A DNA stretch of 64,000 bases from NCBI RefSeq assembly GCF_006517535.1, contig NZ_VHQH01000036.1, positions 252,774 through 316,773 on the forward strand. The letters run 5' to 3'. Shown here one piece after another: positions 46,104 through 54,704 of this stretch (within the stretch, counting starts at the first letter, position 1; each line of letters begins with the position of its first letter). A program made the translations under genes and the position numbers. The notes under the pieces were generated by a model that was not told the origin of the DNA, did not search any database, and saw only the letters and a list, made by a program, of their open reading frames with translations. The stretch comes from Schumannella sp. 10F1B-5-1 (GTDB lineage: Bacteria; Actinomycetota; Actinomycetes; Actinomycetales; Microbacteriaceae).

Positions 46104-47069
46104 ATGCGAGCGCTCGTGCTGGGCGGGACGGGGTGGCTCGGCCGCGCGGTCGTGGACGACCTTCTCGCCTCGGGTTGCGAGGTCACCTGCCTCGCGCGGG
46201 GCGAGTCGGGCGCGGTGCCGTCGGGAGCGGCGCTCGTCCGTGTCGATCGTCGCGCGCCCGGCGCGTACGACGCCGTGGGGGCGGACTGGGATGAGGTCAT
46301 CGAGTTCTCCTCCGAGCCGGATCTCGTCGAGCCGGCGCTGGACGCCCTGGGTCCGCGCGCGGCGCACTGGACGCTCGTCTCGACCGTGTCGGTCTACGTC
46401 CGCGACGACGAGCCGGGCGCCGACGAGTCCGCAGCGGTCGTGGAACCCGTCGATCCGACCCGGTACGCCGATCGCAAGGTGCTGGCGGAGCGCCGCAGCG
46501 CCGAGCGTGTCGGCGACCGGCTGTCGATCGTGCGTCCGGGGCTCATCGTCGGCGCCGGCGACCCGAGCGATCGCTTCGGCTACTGGCCCGCCCGGTTCAG
46601 CCGAGGCGGGCCGGCGCTCGCCCCCGTGCTCGATGGCCGCTTCGCCCAGGTCATCGACGTGGGCGATCTCGCTCGGTGGATCGGGAACGCCGCACTCATC
46701 GGGCACTGTGGCGTCGTGAACACGGTCGGCGACCCGCTGCCGCTGGACGATCTGCTGCGGTGCGTCGCGGAGGTGGCGGGCTACGACGGGGAGATCGTCG
46801 AGGTCGACGACGCGACCCTGCTGGCCCACGACATCCGTTACTGGGCCGGCCCTCGCTCGCTCCCGCTGTGGCTGCCCGCGGAGGCCGTCGGCTTCGCGCA
46901 GCGCAGCTCGCGGGCGTTTCGGGCCTCCGGCGGATTCACGAGGCCGATGGCCGACTCCGTGGCCGCCGTGCTGGCCGACGAACGCGCGCGCGGGCTCGAC
47001 CGCGTGCGCCGCGCCGGCCTCGCGAGCTCCGAGGAGCGGGAATTGCTCGTCGGCCTCGGGCTCGGCTGA
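46104..47069 (+). CDS. NAD(P)-dependent reductase/epimerase-like protein
   Basis: The 321-residue extended short-chain dehydrogenase-like protein starts with a Rossmann motif (ALVLGGTGWLGRAVVDDLLA) and has LVSTVSVYVRDDE and PTRYADRKVLAERR. The tail includes SVAAVLADERARG. The catalytic Tyr-x3-Lys appears as YADRK, so activity may be retained. It is close to the isoflavone-reductase-like or RmlD-like proteins often labelled reductase in this lineage. The substrate is unknown. Confidence 0.8.
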   Translation: MRALVLGGTGWLGRAVVDDLLASGCEVTCLARGESGAVPSGAALVRVDRRAPGAYDAVGADWDEVIEFSSEPDLVEPALDALGPRAAHWTLVSTVSVYVRDDEPGADESAAVVEPVDPTRYADRKVLAERRSAERVGDRLSIVRPGLIVGAGDPSDRFGYWPARFSRGGPALAPVLDGRFAQVIDVGDLARWIGNAALIGHCGVVNTVGDPLPLDDLLRCVAEVAGYDGEIVEVDDATLLAHDIRYWAGPRSLPLWLPAEAVGFAQRSSRAFRASGGFTRPMADSVAAVLADERARGLDRVRRAGLASSEERELLVGLGLG

Positions 47070-47094
47070 CGAGCAGCACGACGCGCGCGGCGGC

Positions 47095-47135
47095 GGGCCT
47101 CCTCGATCGGCCCAGGGCCGCGGTCGAGGAGACCC
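47095..47135. terminator. Hairpin between convergent reductase and metI genes
   Basis: A 12-bp stem (47095-47106 with 47124-47135, one G-T pair) lies between the two convergent stop codons and could stop transcription from both sides. Confidence 0.6.
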
Positions 47136-47142
47136 GCGCCCC

Positions 47143-47802
47143 TCAGCGCCGCAGCGCCTTGCGCGCGAGCGCGTTGCCCGCGAACTGGCCGAGCTGCACG
47201 AGCACGATGATGACCGCGACCGTGATGTAGACGATCGGCCAGTTGTAGCGCTGCGAGCCGTAGGTGATCGCGAAGTCGCCGAGTCCTCCGCCGCCGATCA
47301 GACCGGCCTGGGCCGACATGTCGACGAGTCCGACGAAGATGAACGAGAAGCCGAGGATCAGCGGCCCGAGACCCTCGGGGATCAGCACCGTCACGATGAT
47401 GCGCAGCGGATGCGCGCCCATCGCCCGCGCCGCCTCGAGCACGCCGTGGTCGACGGCGACGAGGTTCTGCTCAACGATGCGCGCGACCGCGAACGCCGCC
47501 CCGAGCGACAGGGCGAACGCCGCCGCGGTCGGGCCGATCGTGGTGCCGACGACGCCGAGCAGCAGCGGCTGGATCGCGGCGACGAAGATGATGAACGGGA
47601 TCGGCCGCACGATGTTGACGATCACGTTCACGATCGTGAAGACGACGCGGTTGGCGAGCAGGTGCCCGGGCCGCGTCACGGTGAGCGCGACGCCGAGCAC
47701 GATGCCGATGATGCCGCTCGCGATGAGCGACACGAACACCATGAAGAGCGTCTCGCCGATCGCCTGCCAGAAGACGTCGAGGTTGGCGATGAAGTCGTTC
47801 AT
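47143..47802 (-). CDS. metI: Methionine ABC transporter permease
   Basis: The 219-residue permease has five hydrophobic segments and the coupling-helix segment EAARAMGAHPLRIIVTVLIP (EAA loop). The sequence AGLIGGGGLGDFAITYGSQRYNWPIVY is diagnostic of MetI. It forms the membrane channel for D/L-methionine uptake. The ATG at 47802 overlaps the metN stop (ATGA), so it is coupled to the ATPase. Confidence 0.95.
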   Translation of the reverse strand: MNDFIANLDVFWQAIGETLFMVFVSLIASGIIGIVLGVALTVTRPGHLLANRVVFTIVNVIVNIVRPIPFIIFVAAIQPLLLGVVGTTIGPTAAAFALSLGAAFAVARIVEQNLVAVDHGVLEAARAMGAHPLRIIVTVLIPEGLGPLILGFSFIFVGLVDMSAQAGLIGGGGLGDFAITYGSQRYNWPIVYITVAVIIVLVQLGQFAGNALARKALRR

Positions 47803-48899
47803 CGGGCGACCTCCTCGGTCGGGGCGGAGCCGTTCGGGGCGGTGCCGTTCGGGGAGCCGCCGGGCGCCGCATCCACCTGCTCGGTGATCGAGGGGATGCC
47901 CTGCGCGTCGAGGGCGGCGAGCGCGGCGTCGATGTCGGCATCCGCGCCGGTGAGCTCGTAGGTGAGGGCGCCGATCGAGCGGTTCTGCAGCTCGCTGATG
48001 CCGCCGAACACGATCGTGCTGCCGACGCGGTGCTCGCCGAGGATGCGGGCGACGGTCGAGGTGAAGCCGGGGGAGTCCTGCACCGGCACGGTCACGAGGC
48101 GGCCGTCGTGCGCCTCGGCGAGGCGGGCGAGCGTGGCGGCCGAGGGGCGGTCGTGCAGCACGGTGCGCACGAAGCGCTCGGCGGCGCGGGTCGACGGGCG
48201 GGCGAACACGTCGTAGACGTCGCCGTGCTCGACGACGCGCCCCGAGTCCATCACGGCGACTCGGTCGGCGATCGCGCGGATCGCCTCCATCTCGTGCGTG
48301 ATGACGATGATCGTGAGCCCGAACTCCTGGTTGACGCGCTTGAGCAGCGCGAGCACGTCGGCGGTCGTCTCGGGATCGAGGGCGCTCGTCGCCTCGTCGG
48401 CGAGCAGCAGGCGCGGCTGGGTCGCGAGCGCGCGGGCGATGCCGACGCGCTGCTTCTGCCCGCCCGAGAGCTGCTCGGGATGCGCGTGCGCCTTGTCGAG
48501 CAGGCCGACGAAGTGGAGCAGCTGGGCCACCCGGCGGTCGCGCTCGGCGGCGGGCACGCCGGCGACCTTGAGCGGGTAGGCGACGTTGCCGGCGACCGTG
48601 CGCGAGTGGAACAGGTTGAACTGCTGGAAGATCATGCCGATCGTGCGGCGCACCCGGCGGCGGTCGCGCTCGGGCAGGGCGGTCAGCTCGTCGTCGCCGA
48701 CGAAGACGCGGCCCGAGCTGGGCAGCTCGAGCGCGTTGACGAGGCGCACGAGCGTCGACTTGCCGGCGCCCGAGTAGCCGATCACGCCGAGGATCTCGCC
48801 CTCCTCGACCTCGATGCTGACGTCGTCGACGGCGGTCACGCGACCCGACGCGGTGTCGTAGTGGCGGCTGACGTTCTCGAGGCGCACGAGCGCGCTCAT
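47799..48899 (-). CDS. metN: Methionine ABC transporter ATPase
   Basis: The 366-residue ATPase has Walker A (GYSGAGKST), signature LSGGQKQRVGIARAL and Walker B (LLLADEATSALD). A C-terminal NIL domain of about 75 residues (from TVLHDRPSA to YELTGAD) senses methionine and inhibits transport. A Gly/Ala/Pro-rich tail follows. The start ATG 48899 has GGGAG upstream. It is separated from metQ by 219 bp that hold a hairpin and a short GTGGTGGAT repeat. Confidence 0.95.
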   Translation of the reverse strand: MSALVRLENVSRHYDTASGRVTAVDDVSIEVEEGEILGVIGYSGAGKSTLVRLVNALELPSSGRVFVGDDELTALPERDRRRVRRTIGMIFQQFNLFHSRTVAGNVAYPLKVAGVPAAERDRRVAQLLHFVGLLDKAHAHPEQLSGGQKQRVGIARALATQPRLLLADEATSALDPETTADVLALLKRVNQEFGLTIIVITHEMEAIRAIADRVAVMDSGRVVEHGDVYDVFARPSTRAAERFVRTVLHDRPSAATLARLAEAHDGRLVTVPVQDSPGFTSTVARILGEHRVGSTIVFGGISELQNRSIGALTYELTGADADIDAALAALDAQGIPSITEQVDAAPGGSPNGTAPNGSAPTEEVAR

Positions 48900-49002
48900 C
48901 GGCTGCTCCCGGGGTTCAGGGTGGTGGTGGATACCGTGGTGGTGGATGCGGTGTCGGCGTCGCCGACGGTGCCGCGGGTGCTGAGGCTGCTGCGGCACAC
49001 GG

Positions 49003-49041
49003 CGGATGCCGCCGTCCCGAGAAGGGGGACGACGGCATCCG
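49003..49041 (-). terminator. Intercistronic hairpin between metQ and metN
   Basis: A 16-bp stem (49003-49018 with 49026-49041, one mismatch) and a 7-nt loop lie 78 bp after metQ. There is no T-run. It may act as a partial terminator or RNase barrier that leaves metQ mRNA in excess over metNI. Confidence 0.6.
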
Positions 49042-49118
49042 TCGGAAGGCTATCGGCGATCACGCGGCGGGGACTCCGCCGACGACGCGCCGGCCCGCAG
49101 GGATCGTCGCGCGACAGG

Positions 49119-50093
49119 TCACTTGACGCCCGCGTCGACCGCGTCCTGCTCGACCTTGGCGAGGGCCTTCTGCAGCTCGGCGGCCGTGGTCTCGCGGAAC
49201 ACCGCGGTGCCGGCGTTGGCCTCCTGCACGCCCTCCTCGACGGTCTTGTCGTGGTAGATCGCGGCGAGCTTGAGGTAGAGGTCGTTGTCCTTGTCGGCCT
49301 TGCGGGCGGCGAAGACGTTCACGTACGGAGCCGCGCTGTCGCTCTCGGGGTCGTCCTGCGCGATGGCGTCCTTCGGGTTGAGGCCCGCATCCGTCGCGTA
49401 GTTCTTGTTGACGATCGCGGCGTCGACCGAGCCGCTCTGCAGCGCGCCCGCGGTCTGCGAGGCGTCGAGGGCGGTGATCTCGACCTTGGCGCTGTCGATG
49501 TCCTTGACCGACGAGAAGGCGGTGCCGCCGTTCTTCAGCTCGACGAGGCCGGCCGACTGCAGCACGAGCAGACCGCGGGCCTGGTTGATCGCGTCGTTCG
49601 GGATCGCGACCTTGGCGCCCTCGGGGATGTCCTTCACGTCGCTGTACTTCGTCGAGTAGAGCGGCAGCGGGTAGATCGCGGTCGCGCCGATCGGCTGCAG
49701 GTCGTCGTCGTTGGTGACGTTGTAGTTCGCCAGGTACAGGATGTGCTGGAACTGGTTGAGGTCGACCTGCTTCTGGCTCAGCGCCGGGTTGGGCTGGCTG
49801 TAGTCGCTGAAGTTGACGAGCTTGACGGTGACGCCGAGCTCCTTCTTGGCGAGGGCGATGTAGGTCTTCCAGTAGGCCTGCGAGGCGTCGGCGACGCCGA
49901 TCGTCACGGTCTTGCCGGCGTACTCGCCGGCGGCCGACGAGGCGTCGCCATCGGCACCCGCACCCGATCCGCCGAGGCGGGGGATGATCAGGATCGCCGC
50001 GACGACGACGGCGACCACGGCGATCGCGATGCCGACGATCAGGCCGGTCTTGCGCTTCGGACGGTCGGGAAGGACGGGGGCGTTGTCGGACAT
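49119..50093 (-). CDS. metQ: Methionine-binding protein (MetQ), helix-anchored
   Basis: The 324-residue NlpA-family solute-binding protein has the core TVTIGVADASQAYWKTYIAL, NQFQHILYLANYN, KVAIPNDAINQARGLLVLQ and LDASQTAGALQSGSVDAAIV. Unlike most MetQ it has no lipobox Cys. A long hydrophobic helix (LIVGIAIAVVAVVVAAILII) after a basic stretch instead looks like a signal anchor, followed by a Gly/Ser linker. ATG 50093 has no strong ribosome site. It heads the metQ-metN-metI transcript. Confidence 0.9.
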   Translation of the reverse strand: MSDNAPVLPDRPKRKTGLIVGIAIAVVAVVVAAILIIPRLGGSGAGADGDASSAAGEYAGKTVTIGVADASQAYWKTYIALAKKELGVTVKLVNFSDYSQPNPALSQKQVDLNQFQHILYLANYNVTNDDDLQPIGATAIYPLPLYSTKYSDVKDIPEGAKVAIPNDAINQARGLLVLQSAGLVELKNGGTAFSSVKDIDSAKVEITALDASQTAGALQSGSVDAAIVNKNYATDAGLNPKDAIAQDDPESDSAAPYVNVFAARKADKDNDLYLKLAAIYHDKTVEEGVQEANAGTAVFRETTAAELQKALAKVEQDAVDAGVK

Positions 50094-50217
50094 GCGGTGC
50101 CTCGGGTGCTCTGAGCAGGGGTGCTGCGTGGATGCTGGTGCCCGGGCCGGTCGTGGTGCGACGCGACTCCGGAGCGCCCACTGTGACAAGACTTCGCGTC
50201 CGCCTCCAACCCGGCGG

Positions 50218-50255
50218 GACACCGGGCGTAACAGTGGCGACACGGGGCGTCACAG
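50218..50255 (-). promoter_or_regulatory. 21-bp-period direct repeat upstream of metQ
   Basis: Two 17-bp copies, GACACCGGGCGTAACAG (50218-50234) and GACACGGGGCGTCACAG (50239-50255), match at 15 positions and repeat every 21 bp, about two helical turns. They lie 125-162 bp upstream of metQ and may be an operator. The rest of 50094-50431 holds only the terminators of the flavoprotein gene and the metQ promoter region. Confidence 0.45.
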
Positions 50256-50349
50256 AGCGGCGGGATCGCCGGAATCACGCGACAGATGATGGACATCGTG
50301 CGGTCGATGCGCCGCAGATCGCGCGCGCGTCGATCGCACGCGACGAGAA

Positions 50350-50384
50350 GCGGGGAGCCGGACCTCCGCAGTCCGACTCCCCGC
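50350..50384 (-). terminator. Terminator of the flavoprotein gene
   Basis: A 14-bp stem (50350-50363 with 50371-50384, one G-T pair) has a 7-nt loop, and TTCTCGT follows in the minus direction. A second 9-bp hairpin (50392-50400 with 50411-50419) precedes it, closer to the stop codon. Confidence 0.75.
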
Positions 50385-50431
50385 CCCGGGTGCGCGCCGG
50401 CCGTCCGGTGCCGGCGCGCGCATCCGCCGCT

Positions 50432-52216
50432 CTACTCGACGAGCTTGCCGACCGTGGAGACCTCGGTCATGAGCGCGCCGATCTCGGCGGGGATGGGTGC
50501 GGTGGCCTCGCGCTCGATGGTGCCGTCGAGAGACCAGACGAAGTTGACCTGCAGCGCGGGGTCGAGCTCGGGGAAGTCGCTGCGGTTGTGGCAGCCGCGC
50601 GTCTCGCGGCGCTCGCGGGCGGTGGCGAGCGTCGCGCGGGCGGCGATGATCGAGGCCTTGAGGTCGAAGGCGTGCGACAGATCCTGGAAGCCGGCGATGT
50701 CGGGGTGCACGCCGATGTCGGCGATGCGCGCCTCGATCGCGTCGATCTTCGCGAGTCCGGCGGTGAGTCCGGCCTCGTCGCGCACGACGCCCGCGTGCTC
50801 GGTCATGGTGTCGCGAACGGCCCGCTGCAGCGCGCGCACGTTCTGCTCCCCGTCGGCGGCGAGCAGCGCATCCACCTCACCGCGTGCCTCGGCGACGGCG
50901 TCGGCGCTGCGGCGCTGGGATGCCAGACCCGCCGAGTAGGCGGCGGCGGCCTGCCCGACGATGCGGCCGTAGACCAGCAGCTCGATCAGCGAGTTGCCGC
51001 CGAGGCGGTTGGCGCCGTGGAGCCCGCTCGAGGCCTCGCCGATCGCATAGAGGCCGGTGACGTCGGTGGCGTGGTCGGCGTGGTCGACCCAGACGCCGCC
51101 CATCGAGTAGTGCGCGGTCGGCGCGATCTCGATCGGGCTCTGCGTGATGTCGAGCATCTGCAGCTCGAGCATCGTCTGGTAGACGCGGGGCAGGCGGCGC
51201 ATGATCGTCTCGCGGGGCAGGTGCGACACATCCAGCCAGACGCCGCCGTTCGGGGTTCCGCGCCCCTCGGCGATCTCGGTGTAGGCGGCCAGCGCGACGC
51301 GATCCCGGGTGCTCAGCTCGAGGCGCTCCGGGTCGTAGCGCGGCATGAAGCGCTCGCCGAGGGCGTTCGTCAGGATGCCGCCCTCACCGCGCGCCGCCTC
51401 GGAGATGAGCGTGCCCGCGGCGCTCTCGGGCTCGAGGATGCCGGAGGGATGGAACTGCACGAGCTCCGGGTCGCGCAGACGACTGCCCGCCAGCGCCGCC
51501 AGGCGGAAGGAGTCGCCCGTGTTCTCGTCGCGGCGCGACGAGGTGCGGCGCCAGATGCGGTTGTGTCCGCCGGCGGCGAGGATCACCGCATCCGCGTGGA
51601 TGAGCAGCCGGGTGCCGTCGACCTGGTCGAAGCCGTAGGCGCCGAAGACGACGCCCTCGTCGTTCACCAGGATGCGCGTGACGTAGACGCTGTCGAGGAT
51701 CGGGATCTGCAGCTGGGCGGCCCGGTTCACGAGCGTGCGCTGGATCTCGAGGCCCGTGTAGTCGCCCGCGAACGCCGTGCGACGCCAGCGGTGCGCGCCG
51801 AAGAAGCGCTGCGAGATGCGGCCGTCGGACTCGCGGGCGAAGGGCATGCCGTAGCGCTCGAGGTCGTCGATGCCCCGAGCGGCGCCCTCGGTCACGGTCT
51901 GCACCGTGCGCGGGTCGGCGAGCAGGTAGCTCTCGGTGAGGGTGTCGGCGGCGTGCTGCTGCCAGGTGTCGGCCGGATCCATCGTGCCCAGAGCCGCGTT
52001 GATGCCGCCGGCCGCGAGCGAGGTGTGGGCGTCGCTCTTCGCGCGCTTGCCCAGCACGAGAACGTCGGTGCCGGCCTCGGCCAGCTCGATCGCCGCGCGC
52101 AGGCCGGAGCCGCCCGCGCCGATCACGAGCACGGAGGTGGAGAGGCGGCGTTCGGGGGCGGCGCTGCGGGTGTGGCTGCTGCTGGTCGGGGACTCGGGGG
52201 AGTTCGGGTGGTGCAT
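50432..52216 (-). CDS. Orphan SdhA/FrdA-type flavoprotein (or L-aspartate oxidase-like)
   Basis: The 594-residue FAD protein has a dinucleotide fold (VLVIGAGGSGLRAAIELAEA) and the covalent-FAD His context DAHTSLAAGGINAAL. Active-site regions QFHPSGIL, EAARGEGGILTN and ERFMPRYDPERLELSTRD are present, as are APTAHYSMGGVWVD and NRLGGNSLIELLVYGR. The HTS and HYSMGG patterns resemble succinate dehydrogenase/fumarate reductase subunit A more than NadB. No Fe-S or membrane subunit and no nadA/nadC are nearby. It lies downstream of a SIP-domain gene behind an IdeR-type operator. GGAAGG precedes the ATG. Confidence 0.82.
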   Translation of the reverse strand: MHHPNSPESPTSSSHTRSAAPERRLSTSVLVIGAGGSGLRAAIELAEAGTDVLVLGKRAKSDAHTSLAAGGINAALGTMDPADTWQQHAADTLTESYLLADPRTVQTVTEGAARGIDDLERYGMPFARESDGRISQRFFGAHRWRRTAFAGDYTGLEIQRTLVNRAAQLQIPILDSVYVTRILVNDEGVVFGAYGFDQVDGTRLLIHADAVILAAGGHNRIWRRTSSRRDENTGDSFRLAALAGSRLRDPELVQFHPSGILEPESAAGTLISEAARGEGGILTNALGERFMPRYDPERLELSTRDRVALAAYTEIAEGRGTPNGGVWLDVSHLPRETIMRRLPRVYQTMLELQMLDITQSPIEIAPTAHYSMGGVWVDHADHATDVTGLYAIGEASSGLHGANRLGGNSLIELLVYGRIVGQAAAAYSAGLASQRRSADAVAEARGEVDALLAADGEQNVRALQRAVRDTMTEHAGVVRDEAGLTAGLAKIDAIEARIADIGVHPDIAGFQDLSHAFDLKASIIAARATLATARERRETRGCHNRSDFPELDPALQVNFVWSLDGTIEREATAPIPAEIGALMTEVSTVGKLVE

Positions 52217-52349
52217 GGTGCCTTCCGGATTCGTGGTGCGGGTGGTGTCGTCCGGGGTGGCAGGGTGCCGGGCGGCGGGTGATTCGTGGGTCGTGAGCGT
52301 GGGTTCTGTGTCGTGGGTTGGCGCGGCGGGGAAGGCTGGCGGGGACCGT

Positions 52350-52760
52350 TCAGTCCTCGGTCGCGTGGATGCGGTCGCGCAGCGTGCGGAAGGCGCGATC
52401 CACGCGCGGGCTCGTCGCGCAGCCGATCCACAGCGTGACGTCGGCGCCGTCGCTGTCGGCGTCGTCGGGCATCCATTCGGCGGCCCAGGCGGCGATAGCG
52501 CGGGCGGCGAGCGATCCGCGCGGGGCGAGTCCGTCGATGCGGCTGCAGCGCAGGTCGCGGCGCAGCCAGTGCACGATCACGCCGTCGGGGCGGGCGAGCG
52601 TCTCGATCTGCACGCGCGAGGCGATCTCGATGAAGACCTGACCGTAGGCATCGCCGGGCAGGTCGGCGAGGATGCGGCGGATCGACGGCAGGTCGGCGCT
52701 GTCGCCCACGAAGAGCACGCGGTTCGCGGTGGAGAGGGGGACGAGGGGATCGTCGAGCAT
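52350..52760 (-). CDS. SIP-domain protein (siderophore-interacting, C-terminal part)
   Basis: The 136-residue protein contains RVLFVGDSADLPSIRRILAD, VFIEIASRVQIETL and a central Trp (VHWLRRD). This is the C-terminal SIP domain of siderophore-interacting ferric reductases. The N-terminal FAD-binding domain is missing, so the domain stands alone. Some actinobacteria have similar free-standing SIP proteins. It is directly downstream of an IdeR/DtxR box and is probably made under iron limitation. The start has no obvious Shine-Dalgarno. Confidence 0.82.
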   Translation of the reverse strand: MLDDPLVPLSTANRVLFVGDSADLPSIRRILADLPGDAYGQVFIEIASRVQIETLARPDGVIVHWLRRDLRCSRIDGLAPRGSLAARAIAAWAAEWMPDDADSDGADVTLWIGCATSPRVDRAFRTLRDRIHATED

Positions 52761-52842
52761 GCGGAGGGGTCTCTCTGGGTCTCTCGGGGATCGTTCCGGT
52801 CGCGGCGGCGGGGGATGCTGTGGCGCGGTCGCGGACGATCGG

Positions 52843-52861
52843 TTAGGTGAGCCTTACCTAA
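52843..52861 (-). promoter_or_regulatory. IdeR/DtxR operator with upstream -35
   Basis: TTAGGTGAGCCTTACCTAA (52843-52861) is a near-perfect 19-bp iron box (consensus TTAGGTTAGGCTAACCTAA). On the minus strand a TTGACA -35 lies just upstream (52887-52892), so the box covers the promoter end or start site, 83 bp before the SIP gene. Fe-bound IdeR should repress this unit. Apart from this box I see nothing in 52761-53112. Confidence 0.92.
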
Positions 52862-53112
52862 AACACAAGCGCACTCGGCGGCGGTCTGTCAACCGTGTGA
52901 CGTGGGGCGGGTGGTCGCGCGGGCGGATGCGGTGCCGGAACGAGGTGCCGGGTCGCAGTCGCGGGATCCGGAGGGCGGCGGGCGTGCGCGCGGGGGTGTG
53001 AGGAGCGTCGTTCGGGCTGTTCCAGAGGAGGGATCGATCGTGCTCTGATCGGGGGTTCGTGTGCTTCGCTTCGGTACCTCGGGATGTCGGTGGTGGTTGC
53101 CACGATGAAGTC

Positions 53113-54588
53113 ATGGGGGAACCCGCGGCGGCACCTCGAGGCGAGGGTTCTTCCGTCGTGTTCGGGCCGTCGGTGGATGCACTGCGAGAGCTCGTCGGCG
53201 AGGCCGAGAGCGTCGCGGCGGCGGTGTCGTCGGCGCAGGTCGCGGAGGTGCGGATGCTCGCCCGCGCCGGGCAGCTGGCCGAGCTGGATGCGGCAGGTGC
53301 GTCGGCGAATGTGCGGGCGCACGACATGGCGCTGCGGTCGATCGCCGCCGAGCTCGGCGGGGTGCTGCGAGTCACGGATCGGACCGTGCAGGCGCGCATC
53401 GGGGAGGCTCGGGAGCTGGTCGAGTGCTTCCCGACCACCCTGGCGGCGTGGGAAGACGGTCGTATCACCCGCGGCCACGTGCGGGTGATCGTGGATGCCG
53501 GCCGGATCGTGCCGATCGAGGTGCGGGAGCGGTTCGAGCTCTCCGCGATCGACCGCTGCCTGACGGAGACGCCGAACCGGGTTCGCGCCGCCTTGGAGCT
53601 GATGGCCGAGCGTCTCGCCGATCGCACCCTGACCGAGCGCCACGAAGAGGCCGCGCGGGATCGGGGTGTGCGCCTCGTGCTCGGGCGGGATGGCATGTGC
53701 GACATCGTCGCGACCGTTCCGACCGTGATCGGCGACGGCATCCTCGACCGCCTGACCCGCCAGGCGCAGGTCATCGTCGACGCCCGCGTGCCCGATCCGG
53801 CAGATCCTGACTCCACGGATCGTCGGACGGTGGATCAGGTGCGCGCCGACGTGTTCGCCGACCTCCTTCTCGCCGGCACGCCGGCTCTCGACCCGACCGT
53901 CCATGGGGATGGGGAGGGTGCGTTGGGGGCGATCCGGGCGCAGGTGCAGGTCGTGGTGTCGGCGCTGTCGATCATCGGCCACGACGACACCCCCGCCGAC
54001 CTGATCGGCCGTGCCCCGATCGACGCCGACACCGCCCGTCGACTCGCCCGCAATGCCCCGTCGTTGACGCGGATTCTCACCGACCCCGCCGATGGCACCG
54101 TCCTCGCCGTCGACACCTACCGTCCCGCCTGGGCGCAACGCCGGCATCTGCGGGCGCGGGACCAGCACTGCCGCTGGCCGGGATGCCGGACGGCCGCGAT
54201 CCGCTGCGAACTCGACCACACCCACGACCACGCTCTCGGCGGCCCCACCGCGCTGACGAACCTCGCGCACCTGTGCCAGCGGCATCACTCGATGAAGCAG
54301 TTCACCTCCTGGACGGTGAAGCAGAAGACCCACGGCCACCTGGAATGGACCTCCCCAACTGGCCGCATCTACCGCGAAGACGCCCCCGTCCCACCCGTCG
54401 CGTTCGTCCCGTACCGGGTGCCCGATCCCGGACCCGACTGGATCTACGACGCGGCCCACCCCGACGACCCACCCGACACCGGCATCCCGACCGGGCTCTC
54501 ACCCGACCCCGGCATCCCGATCGAAATCGGCGCCGCGATCGACGCGCCAGAGCCGCGCGCGCCCATGCGCGAGCCCGCTCCCTTCTGA
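53113..54588 (+). CDS. DUF222 / HNH endonuclease domain protein (copy 2)
   Basis: The 491-residue protein has the same order as the copy at 14423. Helical DUF222 (VAEVRMLARAGQLA, HDMALRSIAAELGGVLR) is followed by the HNH module QHCRWPGCRTAAIRCELDH and ALTNLAHLCQRHHSMK, then a Pro-rich tail ending PAPF. Over the HNH part the two proteins are almost identical, while the central linker and tail differ. The ATG at 53113 follows CACGAT by 6 nt. The metal ligands and catalytic His residues are intact. Confidence 0.88.
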   Translation: MGEPAAAPRGEGSSVVFGPSVDALRELVGEAESVAAAVSSAQVAEVRMLARAGQLAELDAAGASANVRAHDMALRSIAAELGGVLRVTDRTVQARIGEARELVECFPTTLAAWEDGRITRGHVRVIVDAGRIVPIEVRERFELSAIDRCLTETPNRVRAALELMAERLADRTLTERHEEAARDRGVRLVLGRDGMCDIVATVPTVIGDGILDRLTRQAQVIVDARVPDPADPDSTDRRTVDQVRADVFADLLLAGTPALDPTVHGDGEGALGAIRAQVQVVVSALSIIGHDDTPADLIGRAPIDADTARRLARNAPSLTRILTDPADGTVLAVDTYRPAWAQRRHLRARDQHCRWPGCRTAAIRCELDHTHDHALGGPTALTNLAHLCQRHHSMKQFTSWTVKQKTHGHLEWTSPTGRIYREDAPVPPVAFVPYRVPDPGPDWIYDAAHPDDPPDTGIPTGLSPDPGIPIEIGAAIDAPEPRAPMREPAPF

Positions 54589-54704
54589 GAGTGTCGGCGC
54601 GCCGCTATCGCGTTCCCGGTCGCATCGCACTGGCCGATCGCTCGGGGACTCGGCGTCCCCGCGCGTCGGCGACGCGCATCCCGGCCCCGTAGCCTTGAGG
54701 AGAC

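Noticed and set aside
50094..50431. SAM riboswitch upstream of metQ
   Set aside because: I could not find conserved riboswitch elements; only direct repeats and terminators are visible.
50432..52216. Firm assignment as L-aspartate oxidase (NadB)
   Set aside because: Motifs HTSLAAGG and PTAHYSMGG look SdhA-like, and no nadA or nadC is nearby; kept as an alternative.
50132..52282. 716-residue plus-strand ORF opposite the flavoprotein
   Set aside because: Antisense shadow; the minus strand carries intact FAD motifs.
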